From assembly GCA_021769555.1 (NCBI GenBank), contig JAETSR010000005.1, positions 1-64,000 on the forward strand: a stretch of 64,000 nucleotides of DNA, in the 5' to 3' direction. The stretch comes from Clostridiaceae bacterium. Its GTDB lineage: Bacteria > Bacillota > Clostridia > Oscillospirales > Acutalibacteraceae. Positions 15,803-24,380 of this stretch are shown piece after piece; positions within the stretch are counted from its first letter, which is position 1; every line of letters begins with the position of its first letter. The notes under the pieces were generated by a model. The model was not told the DNA's origin, made no database searches, and saw nothing but the letters and a program-made list of their open reading frames with translations. The position numbers and the translations under genes are program-made.

Positions 15803-18144
15803 TAAAGACCATACAATCCATGTTAAAGCAAGACAAGGAGCGTTACACCGTTCCCCGAAAGGTGCAGGACGTTATTCCCATTCGCCGCATTTGGAGCGAC
15901 GGTATTTTTCTGGTGGGCAACAAGTTTTCCAAAGCGTACCAGTTTACGGACATCAACTATCAGGTCGCCAGCCGTGAGGACAAGGAATCCATGTTTCTGT
16001 CCTACTCCGAGCTGTTAAACAGTCTGGATTCCGGCGCAACCGCAAAACTCACCATCAACAACCGCAGGCTGAATAAGGCGAACTTTGAGCAGTCCGTTCT
16101 CATGCCCATGCACGGCGATGAGCGCGATATTTACCGCAAAGAGTACAATCAAATGCTGCTGGACAAGGCCACCGGCGCGAACGGTATCATGCAGGAGAAG
16201 TATATCACCATCACCGTGGCAAAAAAGGATATCGAGGAGGCCCGCACCTACTTCTCCCGCGTGGGCGCTGACTTAATTTCCCACTTTGCGGCTCTCGGCT
16301 CCAAGTGCGTGGAGATGAACGCCACGGAACGGCTGCGCGTCCTCCATGATTTCTACCGTGCCGGTGAAGAAGCGGCTTTTCATTTTGACGCACACGACAT
16401 GATGAAAAAGGGCCACGACTTCCGTGATTATATCTGCCCAGACAGCATTGAAAAGAACAGCGACCATCTGAAACTCGGCGAAAAATTCTGCCGGGTTATT
16501 TTTCTGAAAGATTACGCCAGCTATATCAAGGACGCCATGGTGACAGAGCTGACCGACTTTAACCGCAACATGATGTTGTCCATTGACGTTCTTCCCATCC
16601 CCACCGATGAAGCCGTGCGCGAGGTGGAGAACCGCCTGCTTGGGGTAGAAACCAATATCACCAACTGGCAGCGCCGACAGAACGCTAACAACAACTTTTC
16701 TGCCGTCGTGCCCTATGACATGGAGCTTCAGCGCAAGGAGGCCAAAGAGTTCCTGGACGACCTCACCACCCGCGACCAGCGCATGATGTTTGCCGTTATC
16801 ACCATGGTTCTGACCGCCGACACCAAGGAGCAGCTTGACAGCGATACCGAAGCTGTCCTTGCCGTGGCTCGCAAGCATATGTGTCAGCTTGCTACTTTGA
16901 AGTTTCAGCAGCTTGACGGGCTGAATACCGTGCTGCCCATCGGCACACGCAAGATAAATGCTTTCCGCACCCTGACTACCGAGAGCCTTGCCGTTTTCAT
17001 GCCCTTTAAGGTGCAGGAGATTCAGGACAAAGGCGGTATTTATTTCGGGGAGAACGCCATCTCTCACAACCTCATTATGTGCAACAAAGAGAATCTGCTG
17101 AACCAATCGGCGTTTCTACTTGGTGTTCCCGGCTCGGGCAAGTCCTTTTCTGCAAAAGAGCTTATCACGTTCCTCATTTTGAATACTGAAGATGACATTC
17201 TCATTTGTGACCCCGAGGGCGAATTTGCCCCGCTGGTGCAGGCTATGGGCCGCGAAACCGGTAGCGTGATCCGCGTGGCGGCGGGCGGCAAAGACCGGCT
17301 CAATGCCATGTATATGGTGGAAGGCTACGGCGAGAACAACCCCATTGTGGAGAAATCGCAGTTTATCATGTCGCTGATCGAGCAGATAGACAAAAACGGC
17401 GTTGGCCCCCAACACAAGTCGATTATTGACCGCTGCACCGCCGCCGTCTACCAGGAGGCCGCTCGCAACGGCACGGTTCCCACCCTATGCACCTTGCGGG
17501 AAATGCTGCTCAAACAGCCGGAGGAAAAAGCCAAGGAGATTGCACTTTCTTTGGAACTGTTCACCACCGGGTCGTTGGACGTGTTCGGTCACGCCAGCAC
17601 GGTTGACTTGGACAAGCGAGTGTTGGTTTTTGATATCCACGATTTAGGAACACAACTCAAGCCCACGGGCCTGCTGGTAATAACCGACACTATTTTGAAC
17701 CGTGTTACGCTAAACTGGAAGAAAGGCAAGCGCACCCACGTCTTTATTGACGAGTTTCATGTTGTGTTTGAAAACGAGTACAGCGGAGCGTTCTTCAACT
17801 CTGCATGGCGGCAGTTTCGGAAACGAAACGCATATCCCACGGCAATCACACAAAATGTGGAATATCTGCTGGATTCTGTCCAGGCCAGTACCATGCTTTC
17901 TAACTCGGAGTTTATCGTCATGCTGAATCAGGCGGCAAGCGACCGGGAAAAGCTGGCGCGGCTGCTGAATATTTCCGGCGAGCAGATGAGTTATATCACC
18001 AACGCCGACGCTGGGTGTGGGCTTATCAAGTACGGTTCAGCGCTGGTGCCGTTTGTCAACCGTTTTCCGAAAGATACCAAGCTATATCAGCTTATGACCA
18101 CAAAGCCCGGTGAAGGCGTTTTTGGAGGGGAAAGCCATGAATAA
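15799..18144 (+). CDS. VirB4-type conjugation ATPase
   Basis: The 781-aa ATPase has Walker A GVPGSGKSFSAKEL near residue 442 and Walker B THVFIDEFHVVFE near residue 648. The upstream CagE/TrbE/VirB domain is also present. It energises assembly of the transfer channel at the membrane. The start is GTG 15799 after GAAGGAGG. The 3' end overlaps the sortase start by 8 nt. Confidence 0.93.
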   Translation: MIKTIQSMLKQDKERYTVPRKVQDVIPIRRIWSDGIFLVGNKFSKAYQFTDINYQVASREDKESMFLSYSELLNSLDSGATAKLTINNRRLNKANFEQSVLMPMHGDERDIYRKEYNQMLLDKATGANGIMQEKYITITVAKKDIEEARTYFSRVGADLISHFAALGSKCVEMNATERLRVLHDFYRAGEEAAFHFDAHDMMKKGHDFRDYICPDSIEKNSDHLKLGEKFCRVIFLKDYASYIKDAMVTELTDFNRNMMLSIDVLPIPTDEAVREVENRLLGVETNITNWQRRQNANNNFSAVVPYDMELQRKEAKEFLDDLTTRDQRMMFAVITMVLTADTKEQLDSDTEAVLAVARKHMCQLATLKFQQLDGLNTVLPIGTRKINAFRTLTTESLAVFMPFKVQEIQDKGGIYFGENAISHNLIMCNKENLLNQSAFLLGVPGSGKSFSAKELITFLILNTEDDILICDPEGEFAPLVQAMGRETGSVIRVAAGGKDRLNAMYMVEGYGENNPIVEKSQFIMSLIEQIDKNGVGPQHKSIIDRCTAAVYQEAARNGTVPTLCTLREMLLKQPEEKAKEIALSLELFTTGSLDVFGHASTVDLDKRVLVFDIHDLGTQLKPTGLLVITDTILNRVTLNWKKGKRTHVFIDEFHVVFENEYSGAFFNSAWRQFRKRNAYPTAITQNVEYLLDSVQASTMLSNSEFIVMLNQAASDREKLARLLNISGEQMSYITNADAGCGLIKYGSALVPFVNRFPKDTKLYQLMTTKPGEGVFGGESHE

Positions 18145-18967
18145 GAAACAGAAAATCCTGATGGCTGGGGCGGCATTCTTTGCCGCTCTTTTGCTTTTTT
18201 CGGGTATTATGGTGTGCCGTGAAATCAAGGACAGCAAGCAGAGTGCGCAGGCGTTTGAATCTTTGGCTAAACTTGTGGTGGAGAAGCCTAAACTGGATAT
18301 TCAGCCGGATGGTGAGGCTTCTCAACCAGAGGACAACTCCCCTTCTGATGAAACTGCGCCGGAAATCACCGCTGCCGAAAAGTACGGAGCAATCCATGAG
18401 CAGAACGGCGATTTTGTGGGCTGGCTCCACATTGACGGAACAAATATCAATTACCCGGTCATGCAGTCCCCGGATAACCCCGATTTTTATTTGAAGCACA
18501 GCTTTGATAAGGAGTACAGCAATTACGGCGTTCCCTATGTGCAGGAGAATTGCGAGCTGGACGTGTCAGACAATATCACCATCTATGGGCACCACATGAA
18601 CGATGGCTCCATGTTTGCCGACCTCTGCAAATATGAAAGCGAGGATTTCTACCGGGAGCATAAGACGGTTCATTTTGATACGCTGGACGGCTTTGGCGAG
18701 TATGAGATTGTCGCAGCTTTCAAGACGGTAGCTTATTCCAACGATGGCTTTCCGTATTTCCTCTTTGTCAAGGCTGATAACCCCGAGGATTTTGACGATT
18801 TTATAGCCAAGTGCAAGGAACTTGCTTTGTACGACACTGCCGTTACCGCCGAATACGGCGACAAGCTGATTACGCTTTCCACCTGTGAATATAGCCGCGA
18901 CAATGGTCGGATGGCGATTGTGGCAAAGAAAGTCGGCCCGGCCCCGGAGGTGGGCGGCAATGCCTGA
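18137..18967 (+). CDS. class B sortase
   Basis: The 276-aa protein has an N-terminal membrane anchor (residues 6-24). Its SrtB domain shows the catalytic set: His in IYGHHMNDGSMF (about 155), Cys in LITLSTCEYS (about 250) and Arg in DNGRMAIVAKK. Sortases of this type occur in Firmicutes transfer operons and probably attach an element-encoded surface protein to the wall. ATG 18137 follows GGAGGGG inside the end of virB4. Confidence 0.9.
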   Translation: MNKKQKILMAGAAFFAALLLFSGIMVCREIKDSKQSAQAFESLAKLVVEKPKLDIQPDGEASQPEDNSPSDETAPEITAAEKYGAIHEQNGDFVGWLHIDGTNINYPVMQSPDNPDFYLKHSFDKEYSNYGVPYVQENCELDVSDNITIYGHHMNDGSMFADLCKYESEDFYREHKTVHFDTLDGFGEYEIVAAFKTVAYSNDGFPYFLFVKADNPEDFDDFIAKCKELALYDTAVTAEYGDKLITLSTCEYSRDNGRMAIVAKKVGPAPEVGGNA

Positions 18968-20624
18968 CATCAAGACGCGGGACGTGGTAAAAGGCACTAT
19001 CAGGACTATTGATAAATCGGCTACCGCCGCCCAGCGCATGAAGGACGCGTATATCCGCACAAAACGCAAGGCTGAAAATAGCGTTTGTTCTGCGGAGGAT
19101 TTACCAAGCGAGTACGCCGCCGACCGTTTTTCAAGTGGTGCAGAAACTGTGCTGTATGAAGCAGGCCACCAGTTCCACGAAAAAGGGAAAAAGGCGGTTG
19201 ATTCCACTAGGGAGAACATCTCCAACTTGAAATCCCATTTTCAGCGTGAGCGTATAACTGACCCGCTGAAAAAGGAAATAAACGTCCGCTCCTACCGCTC
19301 CTCAAAAGGAACTGTCAAGACCGTAGGCCATAGCAAAAAAGCTGCTAAGTCGGCGCGACGGTCGGTGAAAACAGCGGAGAAAACGGCTAAGACCACCATC
19401 AAGACCAGTCAGCAGGTTGCAAAAGCTGCTCAGCGCACCGCCCAGACTGCGGCAAGAGCATCCCACCGGGCGGCACAGGCCGCTCGCGTTGCTGCGAAAG
19501 CTACTGTCACCGCGCTAAAAGCGGCAGTCAGGGCTACTGTTTCGGCAGTAAAGGCCATCATTGCCGCGACCAAAGCGCTGATTAGCGCCCTAGCCGCTGG
19601 CGGCTGGGTTGCAGTTGTGGTTGTTATCATTATTTGCTTGATTGGCCTGTTGGTCGGTTCCTGCTTTGGAATATTTTTCTCCGGCGAGGACACCGGCACC
19701 GGGCAGACTATACGGACAGCGGTGCAGGAAATCAATCAGGACTATGAAGCCCGGTTGGCCACAATCAAATCCAGCACCCGGCATGATGTGCTGGAGATGT
19801 CCGGCTCCCGGGCCGTGTGGCCGGAGGTGCTTGCCGTGTATGCGGTCAAGACCACCACCGACCCGGATAATGGTCAGGAGGTAGCCTCCATGGATGATTC
19901 CAAGAAGGAGCTCCTAAAGGATATCTTTTGGCAGATGAACGAGATATCGTCCCGCGTGGAAACGTCCACAGATACGGTGGTGACTGAAACGGACGATGGG
20001 AACGGCCATATTGTTCAGACCACGACTACCACTAACAGGACAACGCTCTATATCCACATCAGCCATAAGACCGCCGATGAAATGGCAGACTATTTTCATT
20101 TCAACGCCGACCAGCGTAAACAGCTTGCCGAACTGCTGACAGAGGGCAACCGCAGTATGTGGAGCGCCGTGCTTTACGGTATCGGCACCGGCGATGGCGA
20201 AATTGTTACGGTAGCGCTCTCCCAGCTTGGCAATGTGGGTGGTCAACCGTACTGGTCGTGGTACGGCTTCGGCTCCCGTGTGGAGTGGTGCGCCTGTTTT
20301 GTCAGCTGGTGTGCTAATGAGTGCGGCTATATCGACGCTGGGGTTATTCCAAAGTTTGCTGGGTGCGGTAATGGTGTCCAATGGTTCAAGGACAGGGGGT
20401 TGTGGCAGGATAGGAATTACGAACCCCGGCCCGGTGATATCATCTTCTTTGATTGGAATGATGAATATGGGCAGGACGGTGATTCCGACCATGTGGGAAT
20501 CGTGGAGAAAGTTGAGGGCGGTGTCGTGTACACGGTTGAGGGGAACTCCAGCGATATGTGTCAGGAGAACCGATATACCGTAGGGTATTATGAGATTCTC
20601 GGGTATGGGACACCGGCATATTAG
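18960..20624 (+). CDS. CHAP-domain peptidoglycan hydrolase of the transfer system
   Basis: The 554-aa protein has three parts. Residues 1-210 are cytoplasmic and Lys/Ala-rich, with repeated KAA/TAK heptad-like units. One membrane helix spans about 215-240 (WVAVVVVIIICLIGLLVGSC). The extracellular part ends in a CHAP amidase/endopeptidase, with Cys in EWCACFVSWCAN and His in SDHVGIVEKV. It should open the cell wall for the channel, as VirB1/CwlT proteins do. The ATG overlaps the sortase stop by 8 nt. Confidence 0.85.
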   Translation: MPDIKTRDVVKGTIRTIDKSATAAQRMKDAYIRTKRKAENSVCSAEDLPSEYAADRFSSGAETVLYEAGHQFHEKGKKAVDSTRENISNLKSHFQRERITDPLKKEINVRSYRSSKGTVKTVGHSKKAAKSARRSVKTAEKTAKTTIKTSQQVAKAAQRTAQTAARASHRAAQAARVAAKATVTALKAAVRATVSAVKAIIAATKALISALAAGGWVAVVVVIIICLIGLLVGSCFGIFFSGEDTGTGQTIRTAVQEINQDYEARLATIKSSTRHDVLEMSGSRAVWPEVLAVYAVKTTTDPDNGQEVASMDDSKKELLKDIFWQMNEISSRVETSTDTVVTETDDGNGHIVQTTTTTNRTTLYIHISHKTADEMADYFHFNADQRKQLAELLTEGNRSMWSAVLYGIGTGDGEIVTVALSQLGNVGGQPYWSWYGFGSRVEWCACFVSWCANECGYIDAGVIPKFAGCGNGVQWFKDRGLWQDRNYEPRPGDIIFFDWNDEYGQDGDSDHVGIVEKVEGGVVYTVEGNSSDMCQENRYTVGYYEILGYGTPAY

Positions 20625-20626
20625 AA

Positions 20627-20652
20627 TACCAGCCGCCTTAGAGCGGCTGGTA
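20627..20652 (+). terminator. hairpin closing the transfer operon
   Basis: Arms TACCAGCCGC (20627-20636) and GCGGCTGGTA (20643-20652) form a perfect 10-bp stem with a 6-nt loop just after the CHAP gene stop. No T-run follows, so termination may be weak or Rho-dependent. Confidence 0.5.
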
Positions 20653-20670
20653 CATACTTGCATTTGACTG

Positions 20671-20698
20671 TTGACTTTCAAATTCTGTATGTTATAAT
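20671..20698 (+). promoter_or_regulatory. promoter of the XRE-cupin gene
   Basis: TTGACT (20671-20676), 16-nt spacer, TATAAT (20693-20698). This places the transcript start near 20705 and so excludes translation from the upstream ATG at 20658. Confidence 0.65.
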
Positions 20699-20729
20699 TG
20701 TTCTGAAAGATATAAAAGCACACAAGGCG

Positions 20730-21296
20730 GTGATACTCATAGAACCCATAACCCTAAAAATCGGCGAAAAGCTGAAAACTCTCCGTGCCATTCGCGCCCT
20801 CTCCCTGGACGAAGTTTCCGCCCTGACCAGCGTGAGCAAGCCCATGCTGGGCCAAATCGAGCGTGGACAATCCATGCCCACGGTGACGACCCTCTGGAAA
20901 ATAGCCACCGGGCTAAAAGCGCCACTGTCCTACTTTCTGGACGCGCCCCAGGCCGAATACACCGTTGTCGGCCCGGAGCAGTCCACGGTTATTCTAGGCG
21001 ATAGCGGCAAAATGCGGGCGTATCCCCTGTTCACCTATGACCCGGTTCGGAGCGTGGAAACTTTTTACATCGAGTTTGACTCAGACTGTAGCCATTCCTC
21101 GGACAAGCACGATGACGGTGTGGAAGAACACATCTTCGTTCTGCGGGGAACGCTGCGGCTCGTGCTGGGGGACAAAACGGTTGATGTCGGTGAGAAACAG
21201 GCTGTCCGGTTCCGCGCGGATATCCCGCACTCCTACCAGAATTTGGGCGAGTGCGGGTGCGCGGTTTATAACACGATTTTCTATCCCAACCACTAA
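20730..21296 (+). CDS. XRE-cupin transcriptional regulator
   Basis: The protein has an N-terminal Cro/C1 HTH (LKTLRAIRALSLDEVSALTS, then KPMLGQIERGQS). Its C-terminal cupin barrel has the metal-site pattern DDGVEEHIFVLRGTLRL and ADIPHSYQN. Such regulators sense a small ligand and often control a neighbouring enzyme gene. The start is uncertain. GTG 20730 gives 188 aa, but AAGGCGG is spaced better for the ATA at 20739, whose downstream sequence EPITLKIGEKL looks like the natural N-terminus. A YbaK-type gene follows after 11 nt. Confidence 0.8.
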   Translation: MILIEPITLKIGEKLKTLRAIRALSLDEVSALTSVSKPMLGQIERGQSMPTVTTLWKIATGLKAPLSYFLDAPQAEYTVVGPEQSTVILGDSGKMRAYPLFTYDPVRSVETFYIEFDSDCSHSSDKHDDGVEEHIFVLRGTLRLVLGDKTVDVGEKQAVRFRADIPHSYQNLGECGCAVYNTIFYPNH

Positions 21297-21307
21297 AGGA
21301 GGACATT

Positions 21308-21778
21308 ATGGCTATCGAAAAGGTTAAGGAATATTTTGAAAAGTTTGGCATGGCAGACAGGGTTCGGGAATTTGAAGTGTCCAGCGCTACCGTTGAACTG
21401 GCGGCACAGGCGCTGAACTGCGAGCCCTGCCGGATTGCAAAGACGCTCTCATTTATGGTAGACAGCCACGCCATTCTGATTGTCGCGGCAGGGGACGCTA
21501 AAATCGACAATCCCAAGTATAAGGCACAATTCGGGGCAAAGGCAAAGATGCTCACGCCCGATGAAGCCCAAACGCTGGTGGGCCACGGGGTGGGCGGCGT
21601 GTGCCCGTTCGCGGTCAATGAAGGTGTGACGGTATACCTGGACGAGTCCTTAAAACGTTTTGAGACCGTTTTCCCCGCCTGCGGCAGCAGCAACAGCGCC
21701 ATTGAGCTGACTATCGGGGAGCTGGAGAAATATTCCGGTTATGCGGCCTGGGTGGACGTTTGTAAGGGTTGGAGTTGA
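21308..21778 (+). CDS. YbaK/EbsC-type aminoacyl-tRNA deacylase
   Basis: The 156-aa single-domain protein matches the YbaK/ProX editing fold: CRIAKTLSFMV (residues 38-48), the GVGGVCPFAV loop near 97, and VFPACGSSNSAIEL near 123. Members hydrolyse mischarged Cys- or Ala-tRNAPro in trans. AAAGGAGG precedes the ATG. It forms an operon with the XRE-cupin gene. Confidence 0.85.
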   Translation: MAIEKVKEYFEKFGMADRVREFEVSSATVELAAQALNCEPCRIAKTLSFMVDSHAILIVAAGDAKIDNPKYKAQFGAKAKMLTPDEAQTLVGHGVGGVCPFAVNEGVTVYLDESLKRFETVFPACGSSNSAIELTIGELEKYSGYAAWVDVCKGWS

Positions 21779-21802
21779 CAGCTATACAAATATTTTCAGC
21801 CA

Positions 21803-21835
21803 TTTCACACCCACTCCACATTGCCATGCTACACT
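21803..21835 (+). promoter_or_regulatory. promoter block of the first two-component system
   Basis: A 21-bp block (21803-21823) is followed after 6 nt by an extended -10, TGCTACACT (hexamer 21830-21835). The block recurs at 28398-28418 with only two differences and the same 6-nt spacing to a TGCTATCAT -10. It covers the -35 position, as expected for an activator site. The response regulator encoded immediately downstream is the likely binder. Confidence 0.6.
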
Positions 21836-21855
21836 AACCCAAAGGAGGTGCGCAA

Positions 21856-22521
21856 ATGGCGACCATACTCATAGTCGAGGACGACCGCAAGACCAATGAA
21901 GCGATCTGCGAATATCTAAAGCCTGCCGGCCATACCCTTATTCCCGCCTACGATGGCGAAGAAGCTTTCCGGCTTTTCGGTGTGAACAGCATTGATCTCG
22001 TGGTACTGGACATCATGCTCCCGAAAATTAGCGGACTGTCAGTCCTGCAAAAAATACGGAGTGAAAGCGCCGTACCTGTTCTCATGCTCACCGCTATCGG
22101 GGACGAACACACCCAAGTCAAGAGTTTCGACCAGCAGGCTGACGATTATATGACAAAGCCCTTCTCAATGGTGCTGTTAGGTCGGCGTATCACCGCACTC
22201 CTTCGTCGGAGCGGGCAAAGTCCTCAGCTTCAGAAAATGTCCTTCGGCGATGTGACCGTGGATTTTTCGGGCTATACTGCCAACGACAGCGGAGGAAAGA
22301 TAGACATCATGCCCAAAGAAATCGACCTGCTTCGTCTGCTGGTGGAGCATAAAGGGCTGGTGCTGACACGCTCCCAAATTCTGGACGACCTATGGGGTGT
22401 GGACTGTCCCATAACCGACCGCACGGTGGATACATATATCAAAAATCTGCGGAAAAAGCTGCGGCTGGACTGCATTGTGACAGTCAAAGGTATCGGTTAC
22501 AAATACGAGGTGCGGGAATGA
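21856..22521 (+). CDS. OmpR/PhoB-type response regulator (system 1)
   Basis: The 221-aa protein has a receiver domain (residues 3-115) with the acidic pair EDD near 8-10, phosphoacceptor Asp in VVLDIMLP (about 52) and Lys in MTKPF. A C-terminal winged helix follows (LDDLWGVDCPITDRTVDTYI). AAAGGAGG precedes the ATG. Its gene overlaps the kinase start by 4 nt. Its promoter carries the same 21-bp block as the distal export operon, so autoregulation plus control of 28461-30806 is the likely arrangement. Confidence 0.9.
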   Translation: MATILIVEDDRKTNEAICEYLKPAGHTLIPAYDGEEAFRLFGVNSIDLVVLDIMLPKISGLSVLQKIRSESAVPVLMLTAIGDEHTQVKSFDQQADDYMTKPFSMVLLGRRITALLRRSGQSPQLQKMSFGDVTVDFSGYTANDSGGKIDIMPKEIDLLRLLVEHKGLVLTRSQILDDLWGVDCPITDRTVDTYIKNLRKKLRLDCIVTVKGIGYKYEVRE

Positions 22522-23636
22522 AACGGTTGAAGCTCTTTCCGAAAATATTTTTATACACTTTGGCGATAATGCTTTTTATCGTTGTGATTTCCCACGGCCT
22601 GATATACCTGCTTGCGCCGCAAATGCAGCTTGCGCTGAGTACGAGAGACAATATCGTTGTAAGCATAAACGAGGCAAGATTTGTTACAGAAGCGGTGGCG
22701 AAAGCCCTGCCGGTTTCCCTGGGCTGTTCGCTGCTGATATCCCTCGTATGCTCCCTGCTGTTTTCTAAGGCGGTCACTGACCCCATAAAGAAAATTTCCG
22801 CTTCAACCGGGAAGATGATGAAGCTGGACAGCGGCGCAAGCTGTCCTGTTTGTTCAAAGGATGAAATCGGCATACTAGCACAAAATGTCAATAAACTCTA
22901 TTCTAATCTACTCTCCACCATCGAGCATTTGGAACAGGAAAAAGTTAATGTCCAGGATATGGAGCGGGCCAAGGTGGACTTCCTGCGGGCTGCGTCCCAC
23001 GAGCTGAAAACTCCGGTGACCGCGCTGAACGCCACTTTGGAAAATATGATTTTGGGCGTTGGAAAATATCAGGACTATGCCGTATATCTGCCGGAGTGCA
23101 AGGAGATGGTAGAGCAGCTTTCCACAATGATACAAGAGATACTGGAAACCTCCAAGCTGAATTTGACCGCTGAATCACCGGCAAGGGTTGACTTGTCTGA
23201 GCTGCTGACGGAGCTTTGCGAACCCTATCAGCTTATAGCGGCGGCACATCAACTTACACTCTCTCTTGATCTGCCGGAGCAGTGTCCAGCGGTGTTGCCT
23301 GTTGGCCCGTTCAGCAAGGCAGTGTCCAATGTTGTTGCAAACGCAGTGTCCTATACGGAGGCGGGGAATGCCGTTTCCGTTTATATGGAGGGTGACCGGC
23401 TGATTATTGAAAATGAATGTGAGCCGATTCTTGAGAGTGAAGTCTCCCGCCTGTTCGAACCCTTCTACCGTCCTGATTTCTCCCGGAGCAGAGAGGATGG
23501 GGGCAATGGGCTGGGGCTATATATTGTGGATACACTTTTGAAATCAATGAATATTCCCTATTCATTTGAGCCTTTGGAAATGCCGGTGGGAATGAGATTT
23601 ACAATATTGGTTCAACCATATATAAGAAAGATTTGA
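22518..23636 (+). CDS. sensor histidine kinase (system 1)
   Basis: The 372-aa membrane kinase has two N-terminal helices (about residues 10-32 and 60-82) enclosing a loop of only about 25 residues, typical of intramembrane-sensing kinases. HAMP-like and H-box segments follow (ASHELKTPVTALNATLENM, residues 158-176), then the ATPase domain with N-box VVANAVSYTEAGN and G-box GNGLGLYIVD. It starts at ATG 22518, overlapping the regulator gene. The short sensor loop fits envelope-antibiotic sensing with an ABC partner; this is inferred. Confidence 0.88.
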   Translation: MKRLKLFPKIFLYTLAIMLFIVVISHGLIYLLAPQMQLALSTRDNIVVSINEARFVTEAVAKALPVSLGCSLLISLVCSLLFSKAVTDPIKKISASTGKMMKLDSGASCPVCSKDEIGILAQNVNKLYSNLLSTIEHLEQEKVNVQDMERAKVDFLRAASHELKTPVTALNATLENMILGVGKYQDYAVYLPECKEMVEQLSTMIQEILETSKLNLTAESPARVDLSELLTELCEPYQLIAAAHQLTLSLDLPEQCPAVLPVGPFSKAVSNVVANAVSYTEAGNAVSVYMEGDRLIIENECEPILESEVSRLFEPFYRPDFSRSREDGGNGLGLYIVDTLLKSMNIPYSFEPLEMPVGMRFTILVQPYIRKI

Positions 23637-23660
23637 CCGAATGTAGACTTTTTCATGATA
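23634..23660 (+). promoter_or_regulatory. promoter block of the second two-component system
   Basis: The stretch starting TGACCGAATGTAGAC (23634) closely matches TGACGGAATATAGAC at 25568, and scattered identities continue over 27 nt. Each copy begins at the stop codon of the preceding kinase gene. The copies precede the second response regulator gene and the first ABC operon. The second regulator is the likely binder. Confidence 0.5.
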
Positions 23661-23705
23661 GCATAAGAGGGACAGCCTATGACATATAGCAGAGAGGAGC
23701 CACAT

Positions 23706-24380
23706 ATGCCATCAAAAATCTTGTTAGTCGATGACGAACCTGCCATTTGCAATCTCGTCAAGCTCTACTTCCAAACCGAGGGCTACCTTGTCTATACTGC
23801 GTCAGACGCGGAAGAAGCCGCTCAAATGCTGTCCCATACACCCGATTTAATCCTGCTGGACATCAATATGCCGGAGGTTGACGGCCTGGATTTTTGCAAA
23901 AAAGTGCGGGGCCACATCGACTGCCCCATTATCTTCCTGACCTCCCGCGTCACGGAGCAGGACAAGATCACCGGCCTGCGGGCCGGCGGGGACGATTACA
24001 TAACAAAGCCTTTCAGCCTGGACGAGCTGACGGCTCGTGTAGAGGCCCATCTCCGGCGAGAGAACCGCGCACGGCACGGCGGTGATACAAGGATGTTCGG
24101 CGACCTGTTTATTGACTACGCCGGTCGCTGCGTTTACTGCAACGAGCAGATCATCCCATTCTCAAAAAAGGAATTTGACATTATCGAGTTTCTATCCCTC
24201 AACGCCGGACAGGTCTTTGACCGGGAAAGAATATACGAGCGGCTTTGGGCCTATGATGCCGAGGGCAGCAGCGACATCCTGAAAGAGCATATCCGCAGGA
24301 TACGCGTGAAGCTGGAAAAAGTATCTGACAAAAGCTATATTGAAACGGTTTGGGGGTGCGGCTATAAATGGGTAAGCTGA
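23706..24380 (+). CDS. OmpR/PhoB-type response regulator (system 2)
   Basis: The 224-aa protein starts MPSKILLVDDEPAICNLVKL. Its receiver Asp is in LILLDINMP (about 53), with Lys in ITKPFSLDEL. A winged helix ends with YIETVWGCGYKWVS. ATG 23706 is chosen for AGAGAGGAG 6 nt upstream. The gene overlaps the kinase gene by 13 nt. Sequence pattern resembles VanR/BceR-like regulators. A promoter block shared with the ABC operon at 25643 suggests that operon is its target. Confidence 0.88.
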   Translation: MPSKILLVDDEPAICNLVKLYFQTEGYLVYTASDAEEAAQMLSHTPDLILLDINMPEVDGLDFCKKVRGHIDCPIIFLTSRVTEQDKITGLRAGGDDYITKPFSLDELTARVEAHLRRENRARHGGDTRMFGDLFIDYAGRCVYCNEQIIPFSKKEFDIIEFLSLNAGQVFDRERIYERLWAYDAEGSSDILKEHIRRIRVKLEKVSDKSYIETVWGCGYKWVS

